From assembly GCA_016927285.1 (NCBI GenBank), contig JAFGMZ010000032.1, positions 1 through 33,984 of the forward strand: a stretch of DNA of 33,984 nt, given 5' to 3'. Shown here piece after piece: positions 1-9,222 of the stretch. The notes under the pieces were generated by a model that was not told the origin of the DNA, ran no database searches, and saw only the letters and a list, made by a program, of their open reading frames with translations. The position numbers were made by a program, and so were the translations under genes. The first letter of the stretch is position 1; each line of letters begins with the position of its first letter. The DNA is from Chlorobiaceae bacterium. GTDB lineage: Bacteria; Bacteroidota; Chlorobiia; Chlorobiales; Chlorobiaceae.

Positions 1-555
1 GATGAGCAGCAGGAGCTTGTTGGTCAGTTGCTTTCGCAGGAGAAAAAGATTCTGCAGCAGTTCGATCCCATCCGCTCAGAGAAGATCGATACGCTGAAAG
101 TGCGTATTCATGGCGATTACCATCTTGGTCAGGTACTCTACACCAATGGAGATTTCGTTATTATCGATTTCGAAGGCGAACCGGCCAGGCCGCTTTCGGA
201 GCGAAAGATCAAACGCTCGGTATTCCGCGATGTAGCCGGTATGATGCGTTCGTTCGATTATGCCGCGTTCAACGTGCTTCTTCAGAACAATCCGGTCATC
301 AGGCCTGAGGATGTCGCATCGCTCGAACCCTGGGCAGAGCTGTGGAGCTACTATATAGGAAGGCATTTTGTCGACTCCTACTATCAGGCATCGGAAGGCC
401 AGGGCATTATTCCCGTAACGGGCGCTCAGCGAGAGCATCTGCTGCAGGGTTACCTGATGAACAAGGCAGTCTATGAGCTGAACTACGAACTGAACAGCCG
501 GCCTGACTGGGCATCTATACCTCTGCGAGGGATCCTGAGGCTCATCGGGTCGTAA
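1..555 (+). CDS. Maltokinase domain, C-terminal part (likely of a trehalose synthase/maltokinase protein); 5' end outside window
   Basis: Translation RIHGDYHLGQVLYTNGDFVIIDFEGEPARPLSERKIKRSVFRDVAGMMRSFDYA is typical of maltokinase/Mak; ORF open to window start. Confidence 0.85.
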   Translation, partial: DEQQELVGQLLSQEKKILQQFDPIRSEKIDTLKVRIHGDYHLGQVLYTNGDFVIIDFEGEPARPLSERKIKRSVFRDVAGMMRSFDYAAFNVLLQNNPVIRPEDVASLEPWAELWSYYIGRHFVDSYYQASEGQGIIPVTGAQREHLLQGYLMNKAVYELNYELNSRPDWASIPLRGILRLIGS

Positions 556-575
556 ACGGGTTATTTTGTCAGCCA

Positions 576-609
576 CCTGACCGGAGTTCCAGCCTGGGCT
601 CCGGTCAGG
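576..609 (+). terminator. Perfect 11-bp inverted repeat (CCTGACCGGAG/CTCCGGTCAGG, 12-nt loop) after the maltokinase stop; terminator-like but lacking a T-tract
   Basis: Read directly from sequence: arms 576-586 and 599-609. Confidence 0.5.
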
Positions 610-630
610 CAACGTTATCTCCTTATTTCC

Positions 631-1374
631 ATGAATGCTGTTTCTGAGCTCACCCTCAAGACTTCCATTCAAGGGCGTTGCCTGCTTCGCCCTTCTTATG
701 GAGATTTGTCAGGGCCGCTGCTTGTAGGGTTTCATGGCTACGGCGAAACCGCTGAAGACGAAATGCAAAGACTTTCCGGTATTCCCGGCTCATCCCGATG
801 GAGCCACTGCTCTATCGAGGCGCTGCACCACTTTTACAATGCAAAAGGGGCGCCAGGCGCAAGCTGGATGACTTCCCGTAACCGTAACGGACGGGTTGCC
901 GAAAATATCCGGTATGTCGAGGAGGTCATTTCTCGTGCTCTCGGTACCTGCGGGTCAGATGGAGTTATTGTGCTGCATGGCTTTTCGCAGGGCGCAGGTA
1001 TGGCCTGCCGTTTGGCTGCGAAGGGCTCGTACCGGGTTTCGGGCGTGATGCTGCTCGGCGGCGATATTCCGCCGGAACTCGAAGGACTGGAAAGGATGAG
1101 CGCCGTGCATCTGGCTCGGGGAAACCGCGACCCAATCTATGCGCAGGATCTGTTCATGCGCGATACCGGAAGGCTCAGTGATGCGGGGGTGCCGTGCAGC
1201 GCCGTTACCTTCGCCGGCAGCCACGCGGCGAACGAAGAGTATTTCCGTTCTGCAGGGGAGTTTCTCGGAAAGTTCAGCGATGATCGCTTTTCGCCTTGTT
1301 CCATAGCACGTCGAGATCTTCCGGGCTATACTCCTGCCAGGGTCGTCCCGAGGCCTGCACCTCCCGCTCCATAG
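631..1374 (+). CDS. Alpha/beta hydrolase, phospholipase/carboxylesterase-like
   Basis: GFHGYGE, HGFSQGAGMA nucleophile elbow, GGDIPPE, and GSHAANEE near the C-terminus. Confidence 0.75.
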   Translation: MNAVSELTLKTSIQGRCLLRPSYGDLSGPLLVGFHGYGETAEDEMQRLSGIPGSSRWSHCSIEALHHFYNAKGAPGASWMTSRNRNGRVAENIRYVEEVISRALGTCGSDGVIVLHGFSQGAGMACRLAAKGSYRVSGVMLLGGDIPPELEGLERMSAVHLARGNRDPIYAQDLFMRDTGRLSDAGVPCSAVTFAGSHAANEEYFRSAGEFLGKFSDDRFSPCSIARRDLPGYTPARVVPRPAPPAP

Positions 1375-2083
1375 CGGCAAAACGCGACATGAACTTGCCG
1401 GTAGCCTTACGCAGCGAATCCTCGGGGTTGACGCCGATGAAGCGGCTGTAGTTTACGATGGTAAAAAGCAGATCGCCGAATTCATCCTCGCGCTCTTCTT
1501 TCGTTGATGCATCGTTCAGCTCGGCGATCTCTTCGGCAAGCTTGTCGAGCACCTCGTCGCCGGTTTTCCAGTCGAATCCTACGCCAGCCACTTTTTTCTG
1601 AACCCGGTAGGCGCGAAGCAGTTCCGACATGGCTTTCGGCACGCCATCGAGCAGACTTTTACGACCCTCCTTCATTTTCAGCGTTTCCCAGTTCTTCAGT
1701 ACCGCCTGTTCGGTTTCAGCCACGGTTTCGCCGAACACATGCGGATGGCGGCTGATAAGCTTTTCGCACAGGGTATTGAAGACCTCATCAAAACCGAACG
1801 AGCCGCTCTCTTCAGCAAGTACCGCCTGAAAGCAGATGTGCAGAAAGAGGTCGCCAAGCTCCTTTTTCAGTTCGCTCTCGTCACCTTCATCGATGGCGTG
1901 AACCAGTTCGTAACTCTCCTCGAGCAACAGATGCGCCAGCGACTTGCGGGTCTGCTTCCGGTCCCATGGGCACTCGCTCCGCAGCACCCTGACAAGATTT
2001 ACTGCTCGCAGGAAACTCTCGGAGAGATCCCTCCTTTGCGGGTTAATGATGGATGCTTTCAGCGATTCGATGGAGTTGGTCAT
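1274..2083 (-). CDS. mazG: Nucleoside triphosphate pyrophosphohydrolase MazG
   Basis: LRSECPWDRKQTRKSLAHLLLEESYELVHAIDEGDESELKKELGDLFLHICFQ; two MazG-like halves. Confidence 0.93.
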   Translation of the reverse strand: MTNSIESLKASIINPQRRDLSESFLRAVNLVRVLRSECPWDRKQTRKSLAHLLLEESYELVHAIDEGDESELKKELGDLFLHICFQAVLAEESGSFGFDEVFNTLCEKLISRHPHVFGETVAETEQAVLKNWETLKMKEGRKSLLDGVPKAMSELLRAYRVQKKVAGVGFDWKTGDEVLDKLAEEIAELNDASTKEEREDEFGDLLFTIVNYSRFIGVNPEDSLRKATGKFMSRFAAMEREVQASGRPWQEYSPEDLDVLWNKAKSDHR

Positions 2084-2196
2084 AGTATTTACGGTCAGTC
2101 ATTTGACGTTTGCTGTGTGCCAAAGTTACCATTTCTTCTCTATATTTCTACTGTATTGTCAGAGCAGGCTTTCCTCACATTCAACCATATTCCGGC

Positions 2197-2868
2197 ATGA
2201 ACCTCCAGAACCGTATCGCAGTTGTTACCGGAGCGAGTTCCGGAATCGGCCTCTGCCTCTCCGAAACTCTGCTTGAAAAAGGCGCAGTGGTCTACGGTCT
2301 CTGCCGCAGGGAGCCGACGCTTTCGCATGAGAGCTTCCGATGGATTCGGACCGATCTCTCCCTTGCCGGCGATATTTCGCATGCATTCCGCTCCATCCGG
2401 GAGGGTGCCTTGCAGATCGATCTGCTTGTGAACAATGCCGGATCAGGTCTTTTCGGCAATATCGACACGCTCACGCCGGAAGCATGGGCCGCGGTTATCG
2501 GCGTCAACCTGACCGCAGCCTTTCTCTGTACTCGCGAGGTTGTGCCGCAGATGAAGCTGCAGCGTTCCGGCACTATCGTGAACGTCGCTTCCGTCGCAGG
2601 CAAGCGGGGATTCAAGGGCGGAACAGCTTATTGCGCGTCGAAATTCGGTCTGAACGGCTTCTCCGAAGCGCTCATGGAGGAACTTCGCGAGTACGGCATC
2701 CGCGTATGCGCAATCAATCCCGGCTCCACCGATACCGCCTTTTTCGACCGAGCGGGCATATCGTCACCAAAACGCATGGATCCGAACCAGATCGCGCGGA
2801 TCATCGTCCAGACTGTCGAATTGCCGGACGATATCCTTGTCGATCAGATCGTCGTTCGCCCGTTGTAA
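2197..2868 (+). CDS. Short-chain dehydrogenase/reductase
   Basis: VVTGASSGIG, NNAGSG, YCASKFG motifs; start placed at MNLQNRIAV. Confidence 0.88.
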   Translation: MNLQNRIAVVTGASSGIGLCLSETLLEKGAVVYGLCRREPTLSHESFRWIRTDLSLAGDISHAFRSIREGALQIDLLVNNAGSGLFGNIDTLTPEAWAAVIGVNLTAAFLCTREVVPQMKLQRSGTIVNVASVAGKRGFKGGTAYCASKFGLNGFSEALMEELREYGIRVCAINPGSTDTAFFDRAGISSPKRMDPNQIARIIVQTVELPDDILVDQIVVRPL

Positions 2869-2897
2869 TTTTCTTCACCACCCATCACCATAGCGAC

Positions 2898-4322
2898 ATG
2901 CCAGACCAGCATCAGCAACCCGTCATCCAGGAAGATCCGATAGCGGCCATAGCAACCCCTTTAGGAATAGGCGCGCTTGCCGTTATCCGCGTGAGCGGCC
3001 GGGGGGCGCTCGACATTGCCGGCAAGGTGTTCAGGAAAGCCGTAGACCCCGATTTCCGGTTCGGGGATTCCAAAGGCTTCGTGGCTCATTTCGGCAGGGT
3101 TTACGATCGCGACGGGCTGGTCGACGAGGTGGTCGCGCTGGTTTTTCGTTCGCCCGGCTCCTTTACGCGCGAAGATATGGTGGAGTTCAGCTGCCACGGC
3201 GGGCCGGTGGTCGTGCGCCATCTCCTGCAGGCACTCTACGAAGCAGGCTGTCGACCGGCGGAACCCGGCGAGTTTACCCGCAGGGCGTTCATGAACGGAC
3301 GCATCGACCTGCTGCAGGCCGAGGCTATCGGGGAGATGATCCATGCGCGATCTGAATCCGCCTACCGCACGGCAGTCAACCAGATGCAGGGCAACCTCTC
3401 GCTCAAGCTCGATCAGTTGCGCCAGAGGTTGCTCGAATCCTGTGCTTTGCTCGAACTCGAACTCGACTTCAGCGAGGAAGATGTGGAATTCCAGAGCCGA
3501 GGAGAGCTTAAAGAACAGCTTATGCAGCTTAAGGAGGAAGTGCAGAAACTCGTGGACTCTTACCAGCACGGACGCCTGCTCAGCGAAGGGGTCGCTACCG
3601 TGATCGTCGGCAAGCCAAACGCCGGAAAATCCACCCTGCTCAATACCCTGCTCGGCGAGGAACGCGCCATCGTGAGCCACATGCCGGGCACCACGCGCGA
3701 TTATATCGAGGAGTGTTTCGTGCACGAAAAGACCATGTTCCGCCTCACCGACACGGCAGGGCTGCGTGAATCGGACGAGGAGATCGAGCGCGAAGGCATC
3801 GGCAGAAGCTACAGAAAGATCGGCGAAGCAGACCTGATTCTCTACATGCTCGACATAAGCCAGCCGGATTATCTGCAGGAGGCGGAGGTTGTGCGCGAAT
3901 TCCGCGACACCTACGGCCGGGCCAAACTTATAGTCATCGCCAACAAGACCGATCTTGTTCCGGATGCCGAAGAGCGTATCTGCAAGATTCAGGAAGAGAC
4001 CGGTTGCGACGTCGTGGGTCTCTCGGCGAAGCAGGGAGAGGGAATGGAAACTCTTCTGAAACAGATGAGCAATATGGTCGAAGGGCTCGACAAACTGCAC
4101 GATGCCAGCGTGCTCGTCACCAGCCTTCGCCACTACGTTTCGCTGCGCAACGCATCCGATGCCGTCGGCAACGCCCTCTCTCTTCTCGGAGCATACGCCG
4201 GCACCGAACTCATCGCCTTCGAACTCCGTTCAGCCCTCGACTACGTCGGTGAGATCACCGGCAAGGTGGTCAGCGAGGAGTTGCTCAATGTAATCTTTGA
4301 TCGTTTCTGCATCGGAAAGTGA
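2898..4322 (+). CDS. mnmE: tRNA uridine-5-carboxymethylaminomethyl(34) synthesis GTPase MnmE (TrmE)
   Basis: EDPIAAIATPLGIGALAVIRVSG N-terminus, GKPNAGKSTLLNTLLGEERAIVSHMPGTTRD, DTAGLRE, C-terminal FDRFCIGK; start placed at MPDQHQQP inside the longer ORF. Confidence 0.97.
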   Translation: MPDQHQQPVIQEDPIAAIATPLGIGALAVIRVSGRGALDIAGKVFRKAVDPDFRFGDSKGFVAHFGRVYDRDGLVDEVVALVFRSPGSFTREDMVEFSCHGGPVVVRHLLQALYEAGCRPAEPGEFTRRAFMNGRIDLLQAEAIGEMIHARSESAYRTAVNQMQGNLSLKLDQLRQRLLESCALLELELDFSEEDVEFQSRGELKEQLMQLKEEVQKLVDSYQHGRLLSEGVATVIVGKPNAGKSTLLNTLLGEERAIVSHMPGTTRDYIEECFVHEKTMFRLTDTAGLRESDEEIEREGIGRSYRKIGEADLILYMLDISQPDYLQEAEVVREFRDTYGRAKLIVIANKTDLVPDAEERICKIQEETGCDVVGLSAKQGEGMETLLKQMSNMVEGLDKLHDASVLVTSLRHYVSLRNASDAVGNALSLLGAYAGTELIAFELRSALDYVGEITGKVVSEELLNVIFDRFCIGK

Positions 4323-4328
4323 TGGGTG

Positions 4329-4404
4329 AGGGACATAAAGGTCGGAAAGTGCCAGAGGCAGAATAGTTGAGATATTCAGGTCTCTTATTGTTCTTTATGT
4401 CCCT
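4329..4404. repeat. 12-bp perfect inverted repeat AGGGACATAAAG ... CTTTATGTCCCT with 52-nt spacer
   Basis: Arms 4329-4340 and 4393-4404 read from sequence, just after mnmE stop. Confidence 0.6.
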
Positions 4405-4471
4405 GATAGACATTCCTTTTTTTCCTTGGGGTTTTTTTGATTATTAACTATCGTTAACAATGTTGTACCCT

Positions 4472-4492
4472 TTCCGGATCCTCTCCGGAAAA
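4472..4492. promoter_or_regulatory. 8-bp perfect hairpin TTTCCGGA-TCCTC-TCCGGAAA in the leader of the YceI-like gene
   Basis: Arms 4472-4479 and 4485-4492. Confidence 0.4.
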
Positions 4493-4525
4493 ACAGAAGT
4501 CTCGATAATCAAAACATGCAGGACT

Positions 4526-5122
4526 ATGAAAAGGTTTGTGAGGATTTGCGCGCTCGGCATCGCGCTTATGATACCGGATTTTGCCTTGGCTTCGACCTGG
4601 AAGATCGATCAGGACCATTCGAGCGTCGGGTTTTCTGTGAAGCACCTGATGGTTTCCAACGTCAGGGGCAGTTTTACGCGCTTCAGCGGAACGGTCGATC
4701 TCGACGACCGGGATATCACGGCCGCGAAGGTTTCGGCGACAATCGACGCTTCGTCGATCAATACAAATGTTCAGAAGCGCGACGACCATCTGCGAGGAGC
4801 GGATTTTTTCGATGTTGCAAAATATTCGAACATAACGTTCGTTTCGAAGAAATGGAGCCGGATTCCAGATGGCAAAATGAAGGTTACCGGTAACCTTGCC
4901 ATGCATGGGATAACAAAGCAGGTTGTGCTGAACGTGGAGCCGTTTTCAAAGGAGATTCGTGACGCATGGGGGAAAACAAGGCGAGCGACAACGGCAACGG
5001 CCAGAATCAACCGTCAGGATTTCGGGATTACCTGGAACAAGGCGCTGGATGCCGGGGGCCTGACGATCGGCGATGAGGTCGATATCGTGCTTGAGATGGA
5101 GTTGATCAAGTCAGATACATAA
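4526..5122 (+). CDS. YceI family periplasmic protein
   Basis: Signal peptide MKRFVRICALGIALMIPDFALA; STWKIDQDHSSVGFSVKHLMVSNVRGSFTRFSGTVDLDD. Confidence 0.92.
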   Translation: MKRFVRICALGIALMIPDFALASTWKIDQDHSSVGFSVKHLMVSNVRGSFTRFSGTVDLDDRDITAAKVSATIDASSINTNVQKRDDHLRGADFFDVAKYSNITFVSKKWSRIPDGKMKVTGNLAMHGITKQVVLNVEPFSKEIRDAWGKTRRATTATARINRQDFGITWNKALDAGGLTIGDEVDIVLEMELIKSDT

Positions 5123-5321
5123 CAATCCTAGATGAACCCGTTTTGCAGGCTTTAGAAGCATTCTGAAGCAGCGGGCGCTCTCTTCCGGTGATCGATAGTT
5201 GTTCCTTTTTTCAGGTCGCATGACCTTTTCTATCCTTTATGTGCTGACAGTGCTGATATAAGTCAGGATATTTCATCCCGAAGGGCTGTTATACGGTACA
5301 ATGAAAATGCTTTTCTTGGTA

Positions 5322-5363
5322 AGCAGGCGCTCGGTGATCCCCTGAGGGGATATCTTGCCTGCT
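5322..5363 (+). promoter_or_regulatory. Two-tier stem-loop (AGCAGGC/GCCTGCT outer, ATCCCC-TGA-GGGGAT inner) upstream of SDR gene
   Basis: Complementary arms 5322-5328/5357-5363 and 5337-5342/5346-5351 by eye. Confidence 0.4.
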
Positions 5364-5415
5364 GCTTGCTATGAACAAAACCATAACAATATAGAATTCG
5401 GTAGAGAGTGGTGAT

Positions 5416-6177
5416 ATGAGTGGTCAGTATGAAAGGATAGCTATCGTTACCGGTGCCACATCTGGTATCGGAGAGGCAACGGCAAGGCTTTTTGCCGCTT
5501 CGGGCTACGGAGTCATAGGGGGTGGGCGCAATGCGGAAAAACTTGCGGAACTTGAATGCGAGCTTGGCGACACTTTTGCCTGCGTGGCCGGGGATGCTTC
5601 CGAAGAAGCGGTGATTGACCGGCTGTTCGCAGCTGCGGTGGAGCGATTTGGCCGGGAGGCGGATATCGTTGTGGCAAATGCCGGGAGAGGGCTCGGTGGT
5701 TCGGTGAAGGATGCCGATCTTCAGGAGTTCCAGGAGGTATTCGATATCAATGTGAAGGGGGCTCTTCTGCTGCTGCAGAAAGCAGCTCGCCGGATGGTTG
5801 CAATGCAGGAAGGGCGGTTTCCGGAAAAAGCCGCCGACGTCGTGGTTGTCGGATCCACGGTGGGCCGGAACATTTCGCCTTTCAGCGCGGTCTACGGGTC
5901 AACGAAATTTGCTGTTCATTCGCTTTCAGAGGGACTTCGCCGTGAAATCGGCCCTAAAGGCGTACGGGTTTCGCTTGTCGAACCGGGTATTGTCGTGAGC
6001 GGGTTTCAGGATGTGGCGGGTTATTCGGATGAGCTGGTGGACACCTTTCATGAGCGGTTCGGTCCTCTTCTCTATGGCGAGAATGTAGCGACTGCCATTC
6101 ATGCGATCGTTTCACAGCCGCCGCATGTGCATTTGAGCGATATTGTTATAAGGCCGACCTGTCAGGATTATCCGTAA
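5416..6177 (+). CDS. Short-chain dehydrogenase/reductase
   Basis: AIVTGATSGIGEATARLFA, VVANAGRG, YGSTKFAVHSLSEGLR. Confidence 0.9.
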   Translation: MSGQYERIAIVTGATSGIGEATARLFAASGYGVIGGGRNAEKLAELECELGDTFACVAGDASEEAVIDRLFAAAVERFGREADIVVANAGRGLGGSVKDADLQEFQEVFDINVKGALLLLQKAARRMVAMQEGRFPEKAADVVVVGSTVGRNISPFSAVYGSTKFAVHSLSEGLRREIGPKGVRVSLVEPGIVVSGFQDVAGYSDELVDTFHERFGPLLYGENVATAIHAIVSQPPHVHLSDIVIRPTCQDYP

Positions 6178-6182
6178 TCGCC

Positions 6183-6902
6183 ATGTCGTTCTATTCCCGA
6201 TTCGCCCCTTATTATGAGCAGGTTTTTCCGTTCAGGGAGGAGGTATTCGTGTTTCTGAAGGAGATGGCAGGACCTGTCGGCAGCGTCGTGCTCGATATCG
6301 GGTGCGGGCCAGGGCATTACTGCGGAAGATTTGCCCGCGAGGGTTTTATTGCCCATGGGCTGGACCTCGATAGCCGGATGATCGATGCTGCAACTGCATC
6401 CTATCCCGATGCGTCGTTTCGATGTATGGACATGGAGGACATCGAGCGTCTGCAGGGGTCTTCGTTCAATCTGGTTTATTCTATCGGGAATGTGCTTTCC
6501 CATCTTTTTCCCGACAAACTGGTACGGTTTGTCGCTGCAGTGAACGCCCTTCTTGTACCGGGAGGATGCTGGCTGTTTCAGGTCGTCAACCGGGAGGCTA
6601 TTCTTGGGTTGAGCGAGTTCGATTTTCCTGTAAAAAGGCTCGAAGGTGGTGATATGGCGTTTCATCGCCGTTACACGGATATAGCAAAGGAGAAGGTATT
6701 GTTCCGATTTTCGCTCACGAAAGGGGATTCGATGCTGTTCGGCGAGCAGTTCACGCTTTATCCAGGGACTTTCGGAGAATACAGCAAGATTCACGAAGAT
6801 TCGGGTTTTACCGCTGTCGGACTCCATGGCGGGCTCGACGGAGGTGGGTTCAGTCCCGAAAATTCGTCAGCGCTGGTGATGGTTTTCAGAAGAGGAGAAT
6901 AA
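6183..6902 (+). CDS. Class I SAM-dependent methyltransferase
   Basis: VVLDIGCGPGHYCGRFAREGFIAHGLDLDSRMI; 5 nt after the SDR stop. Confidence 0.87.
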   Translation: MSFYSRFAPYYEQVFPFREEVFVFLKEMAGPVGSVVLDIGCGPGHYCGRFAREGFIAHGLDLDSRMIDAATASYPDASFRCMDMEDIERLQGSSFNLVYSIGNVLSHLFPDKLVRFVAAVNALLVPGGCWLFQVVNREAILGLSEFDFPVKRLEGGDMAFHRRYTDIAKEKVLFRFSLTKGDSMLFGEQFTLYPGTFGEYSKIHEDSGFTAVGLHGGLDGGGFSPENSSALVMVFRRGE

Positions 6903-6903
6903 T

Positions 6904-7305
6904 TCAGTTCATCGCCTCGATACGTACGTGCGTGGTGCCTTTTCCCAAAAGCCCGAGTTCCTTTGCCGCTGCCGGCGAGACGTCGATGATCCGGTTCCTG
7001 AGATGCGGTCCCCGGTCGTTAATCCTGACTGTTACATTTCTTCCGTTATCGAGATTCGTTACCCTGACGGTTGTTCCGAACGGAAGGGAACGGTGTGCGG
7101 CCGTGTATTCCAGCAAGCTGAACTTTTCTCCGCTTGCCGTTCTTTTGCCATGGAAGCGGTCTGCGTAATAGGATGCGCGGCCTTCTGCGATATGGAAGGT
7201 CGTCCCTGAATCCGCTTTTTCCTTACCCATCGCATGATAGGGGCTTCCGGCTGCGAGAAAAATCGCTATCAGCACCGCCGAAATCATATGCATACGTATC
7301 TTCAT
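6904..7305 (-). CDS. RlpA-like double-psi beta-barrel secreted protein
   Basis: EGRASYYADRFHGKRTASGEKFSLLEYTAAHRSLPFGTTVRVTNLDNGRNVTVRINDRGPHLRNRIIDVS. Confidence 0.9.
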   Translation of the reverse strand: MKIRMHMISAVLIAIFLAAGSPYHAMGKEKADSGTTFHIAEGRASYYADRFHGKRTASGEKFSLLEYTAAHRSLPFGTTVRVTNLDNGRNVTVRINDRGPHLRNRIIDVSPAAAKELGLLGKGTTHVRIEAMN

Positions 7306-7422
7306 GATCGGTCAGGATTGCGTTTTTGTGCTCAGCAGCCGGAATGGCTTCTTTGCAGGTGATATCTCCGGGCGAACAGCCCCGGTACGACGTGCAGTGA
7401 ACAGGACGATGCTATGGAGCGC

Positions 7423-7917
7423 TTAACCGGGATGCTCTTCTGATGACGGATCGATAGCTTCTACGCGTACGTTGGCGGTTCCTGCCTTCATAAGGCCGAT
7501 CTCTTTGGCCGCCTGTTTTGACAGGTCTATGACGCGCCCTTTGATGAAAGGTCCTCGGTCGTTAATACGAACAATGACATCTTTTCCGTTCCGCAGGTTG
7601 GTAACTCTTACCCATGTTCCGAAGGGCAGCGTACGGTGTGCGGCAGTCATCTCGTTCATGTTGAAGGTTTCTCCATTTGCCGTTTTCCGTCCGTGGAACT
7701 GGTTAGCATAATATGACGCCTTTCCTTCCGACACGAGCATTAAGTCGTTGCCGACTGTCCGGTCGTTTCCGGATGCGGCATGAGCTATCGAAAGAAACGT
7801 TGCGTCAGTAAGTTTTGTTATTCCTGAAATGGTTAAGTTAGGCTGACAGATGGCGCAAATGAGCCCGGTCAGTACAGAAAGGAGCGTGAGTGAGAAAAAA
7901 CGATTTCTATGTCTCAT
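7423..7917 (-). CDS. RlpA-like double-psi beta-barrel secreted protein (second tandem copy)
   Basis: EGKASYYANQFHGRKTANGETFNMNEMTAAHRTLPFGTWVRVTNLRNGKDVIVRINDRGPFIKGRVIDLS; start placed at MRHRNRFFSLTLLSVL. Confidence 0.88.
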   Translation of the reverse strand: MRHRNRFFSLTLLSVLTGLICAICQPNLTISGITKLTDATFLSIAHAASGNDRTVGNDLMLVSEGKASYYANQFHGRKTANGETFNMNEMTAAHRTLPFGTWVRVTNLRNGKDVIVRINDRGPFIKGRVIDLSKQAAKEIGLMKAGTANVRVEAIDPSSEEHPG

Positions 7918-8193
7918 AATGCTAAGGTTTAGAACACTGTCCCTTAAACAACTTCGACAAACAAGAACAGGCGTATTGGATAAATATTCATTGATTATTC
8001 GGTAAGTCAACACCGATAAAGATACTAAATAATTTATTGAATATGCAAATAAGGCGCTAAAGCCCCTTCTTGTAGTAGTTTCCGGGCCCGTTTGCAGGTT
8101 TTTTCCTGATAGAGTTGCGGGTATTTTATTTGCCTCATTCTCTATTATTTGTTCCGGTACGGTGTATTTTATTGGTTTTATTATTGGTATTGC

Positions 8194-9120
8194 ATGAATA
8201 TTATTCATCGGCTATCCATTCTTACTGTTTTGCTTGCATTTGTTGGTATTACGGCAGGATATGCGCAGAGCGCGCAGGATTATATGGATTTCGGTATCGA
8301 TCAGGGGCGTAGCGGACGTGTTCAGGAGGCTGTCGATTCATTCAGCAAAGCGATCCTGCTTGATCCGGGTAATGCGGGGGCATATTACAACAGGGGGTTG
8401 GCAAAATCTCTCGGAGGAGATGCGCATGGAGCCATTTCAGATTATACCAGAGCTATCGAACTGGATTCCTTGTTGCTTGGAGCTTACAATAACCGGGGTT
8501 TTGCCCTTGCGGCGCTTGGGGATTTCAAGAGCGCGGTAAAGGATCTTTCGGTGGCGATCGAGCTTGATCCGACTGTTCCTGAATTCTACAATAACAGGGG
8601 AACGGCTAAATCGGCGCTTGGGGACTACAGTGGCGCAATAGCAGATTACTCGCGTTCCATCGAGATCAATCCGTATCTTGTCGGAGCCTACAATAACAGG
8701 GGACTGGCTAAGAGCCTTGCCGGCGAGCTGCAGGGCGCCATCACTGATTTTTCGCACGCACTCGATCTGGACCAGCGATATGATGCGGCGTGGTATAACC
8801 GAGGCAATGCACGGATTGCAATCGGCGATGCAAAAGGGGCAATCGATGATTATGACAAGGCGCTGATTCTGAATGCAGGGTTGGTTGAGGCTTATAACAA
8901 TCGGGCTTTTGCAAAAGCCGCTATTGGCGATTACAGGGGTGCGGTAGATGACATGAACATGCTGATTGGTTTTTTGCCTGCTAACCCGGGAGCGTATTAT
9001 AATCGGGGTGTAGCGAAAAAAAATCTTGGGGATCTGCGAGGCGCTGCTGATGACTTCCGAAAAGCCGCTGCTCTTGGCGATGCGCTTTCTGAAAAAGCTC
9101 TTAAGGAGCTGATTCCTTGA
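8194..9120 (+). CDS. Secreted tetratricopeptide-repeat protein
   Basis: Signal peptide then tandem 34-aa units such as YNNRGLAKSLAGELQGAITDFSHALDLD. Confidence 0.92.
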   Translation: MNIIHRLSILTVLLAFVGITAGYAQSAQDYMDFGIDQGRSGRVQEAVDSFSKAILLDPGNAGAYYNRGLAKSLGGDAHGAISDYTRAIELDSLLLGAYNNRGFALAALGDFKSAVKDLSVAIELDPTVPEFYNNRGTAKSALGDYSGAIADYSRSIEINPYLVGAYNNRGLAKSLAGELQGAITDFSHALDLDQRYDAAWYNRGNARIAIGDAKGAIDDYDKALILNAGLVEAYNNRAFAKAAIGDYRGAVDDMNMLIGFLPANPGAYYNRGVAKKNLGDLRGAADDFRKAAALGDALSEKALKELIP

Positions 9121-9222
9121 GCGTTCAGGTTGCCGTTTGAGAGTCGATATGAGTGTAAGTGGATATCGTTTTTTTTGTTTACGTTTTCTATCGTATACGG
9201 CAGATGTCGGTCATGATCCGGC

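Noticed and set aside
2340-2897. N-terminal extension of the mnmE ORF overlapping the SDR gene
   Set aside because: Arg-rich out-of-frame translation of the SDR; MnmE homology begins just after the ATG at 2898.
2961-4133. 390-aa antisense ORF opposite mnmE
   Set aside because: Shadow ORF of the strongly conserved mnmE reading frame.
8194-9120. Periodic ~102-bp DNA repeat considered as a CRISPR-like or satellite array
   Set aside because: Period corresponds to 34-aa TPR units in an intact ORF; divergent repeats with no spacers.
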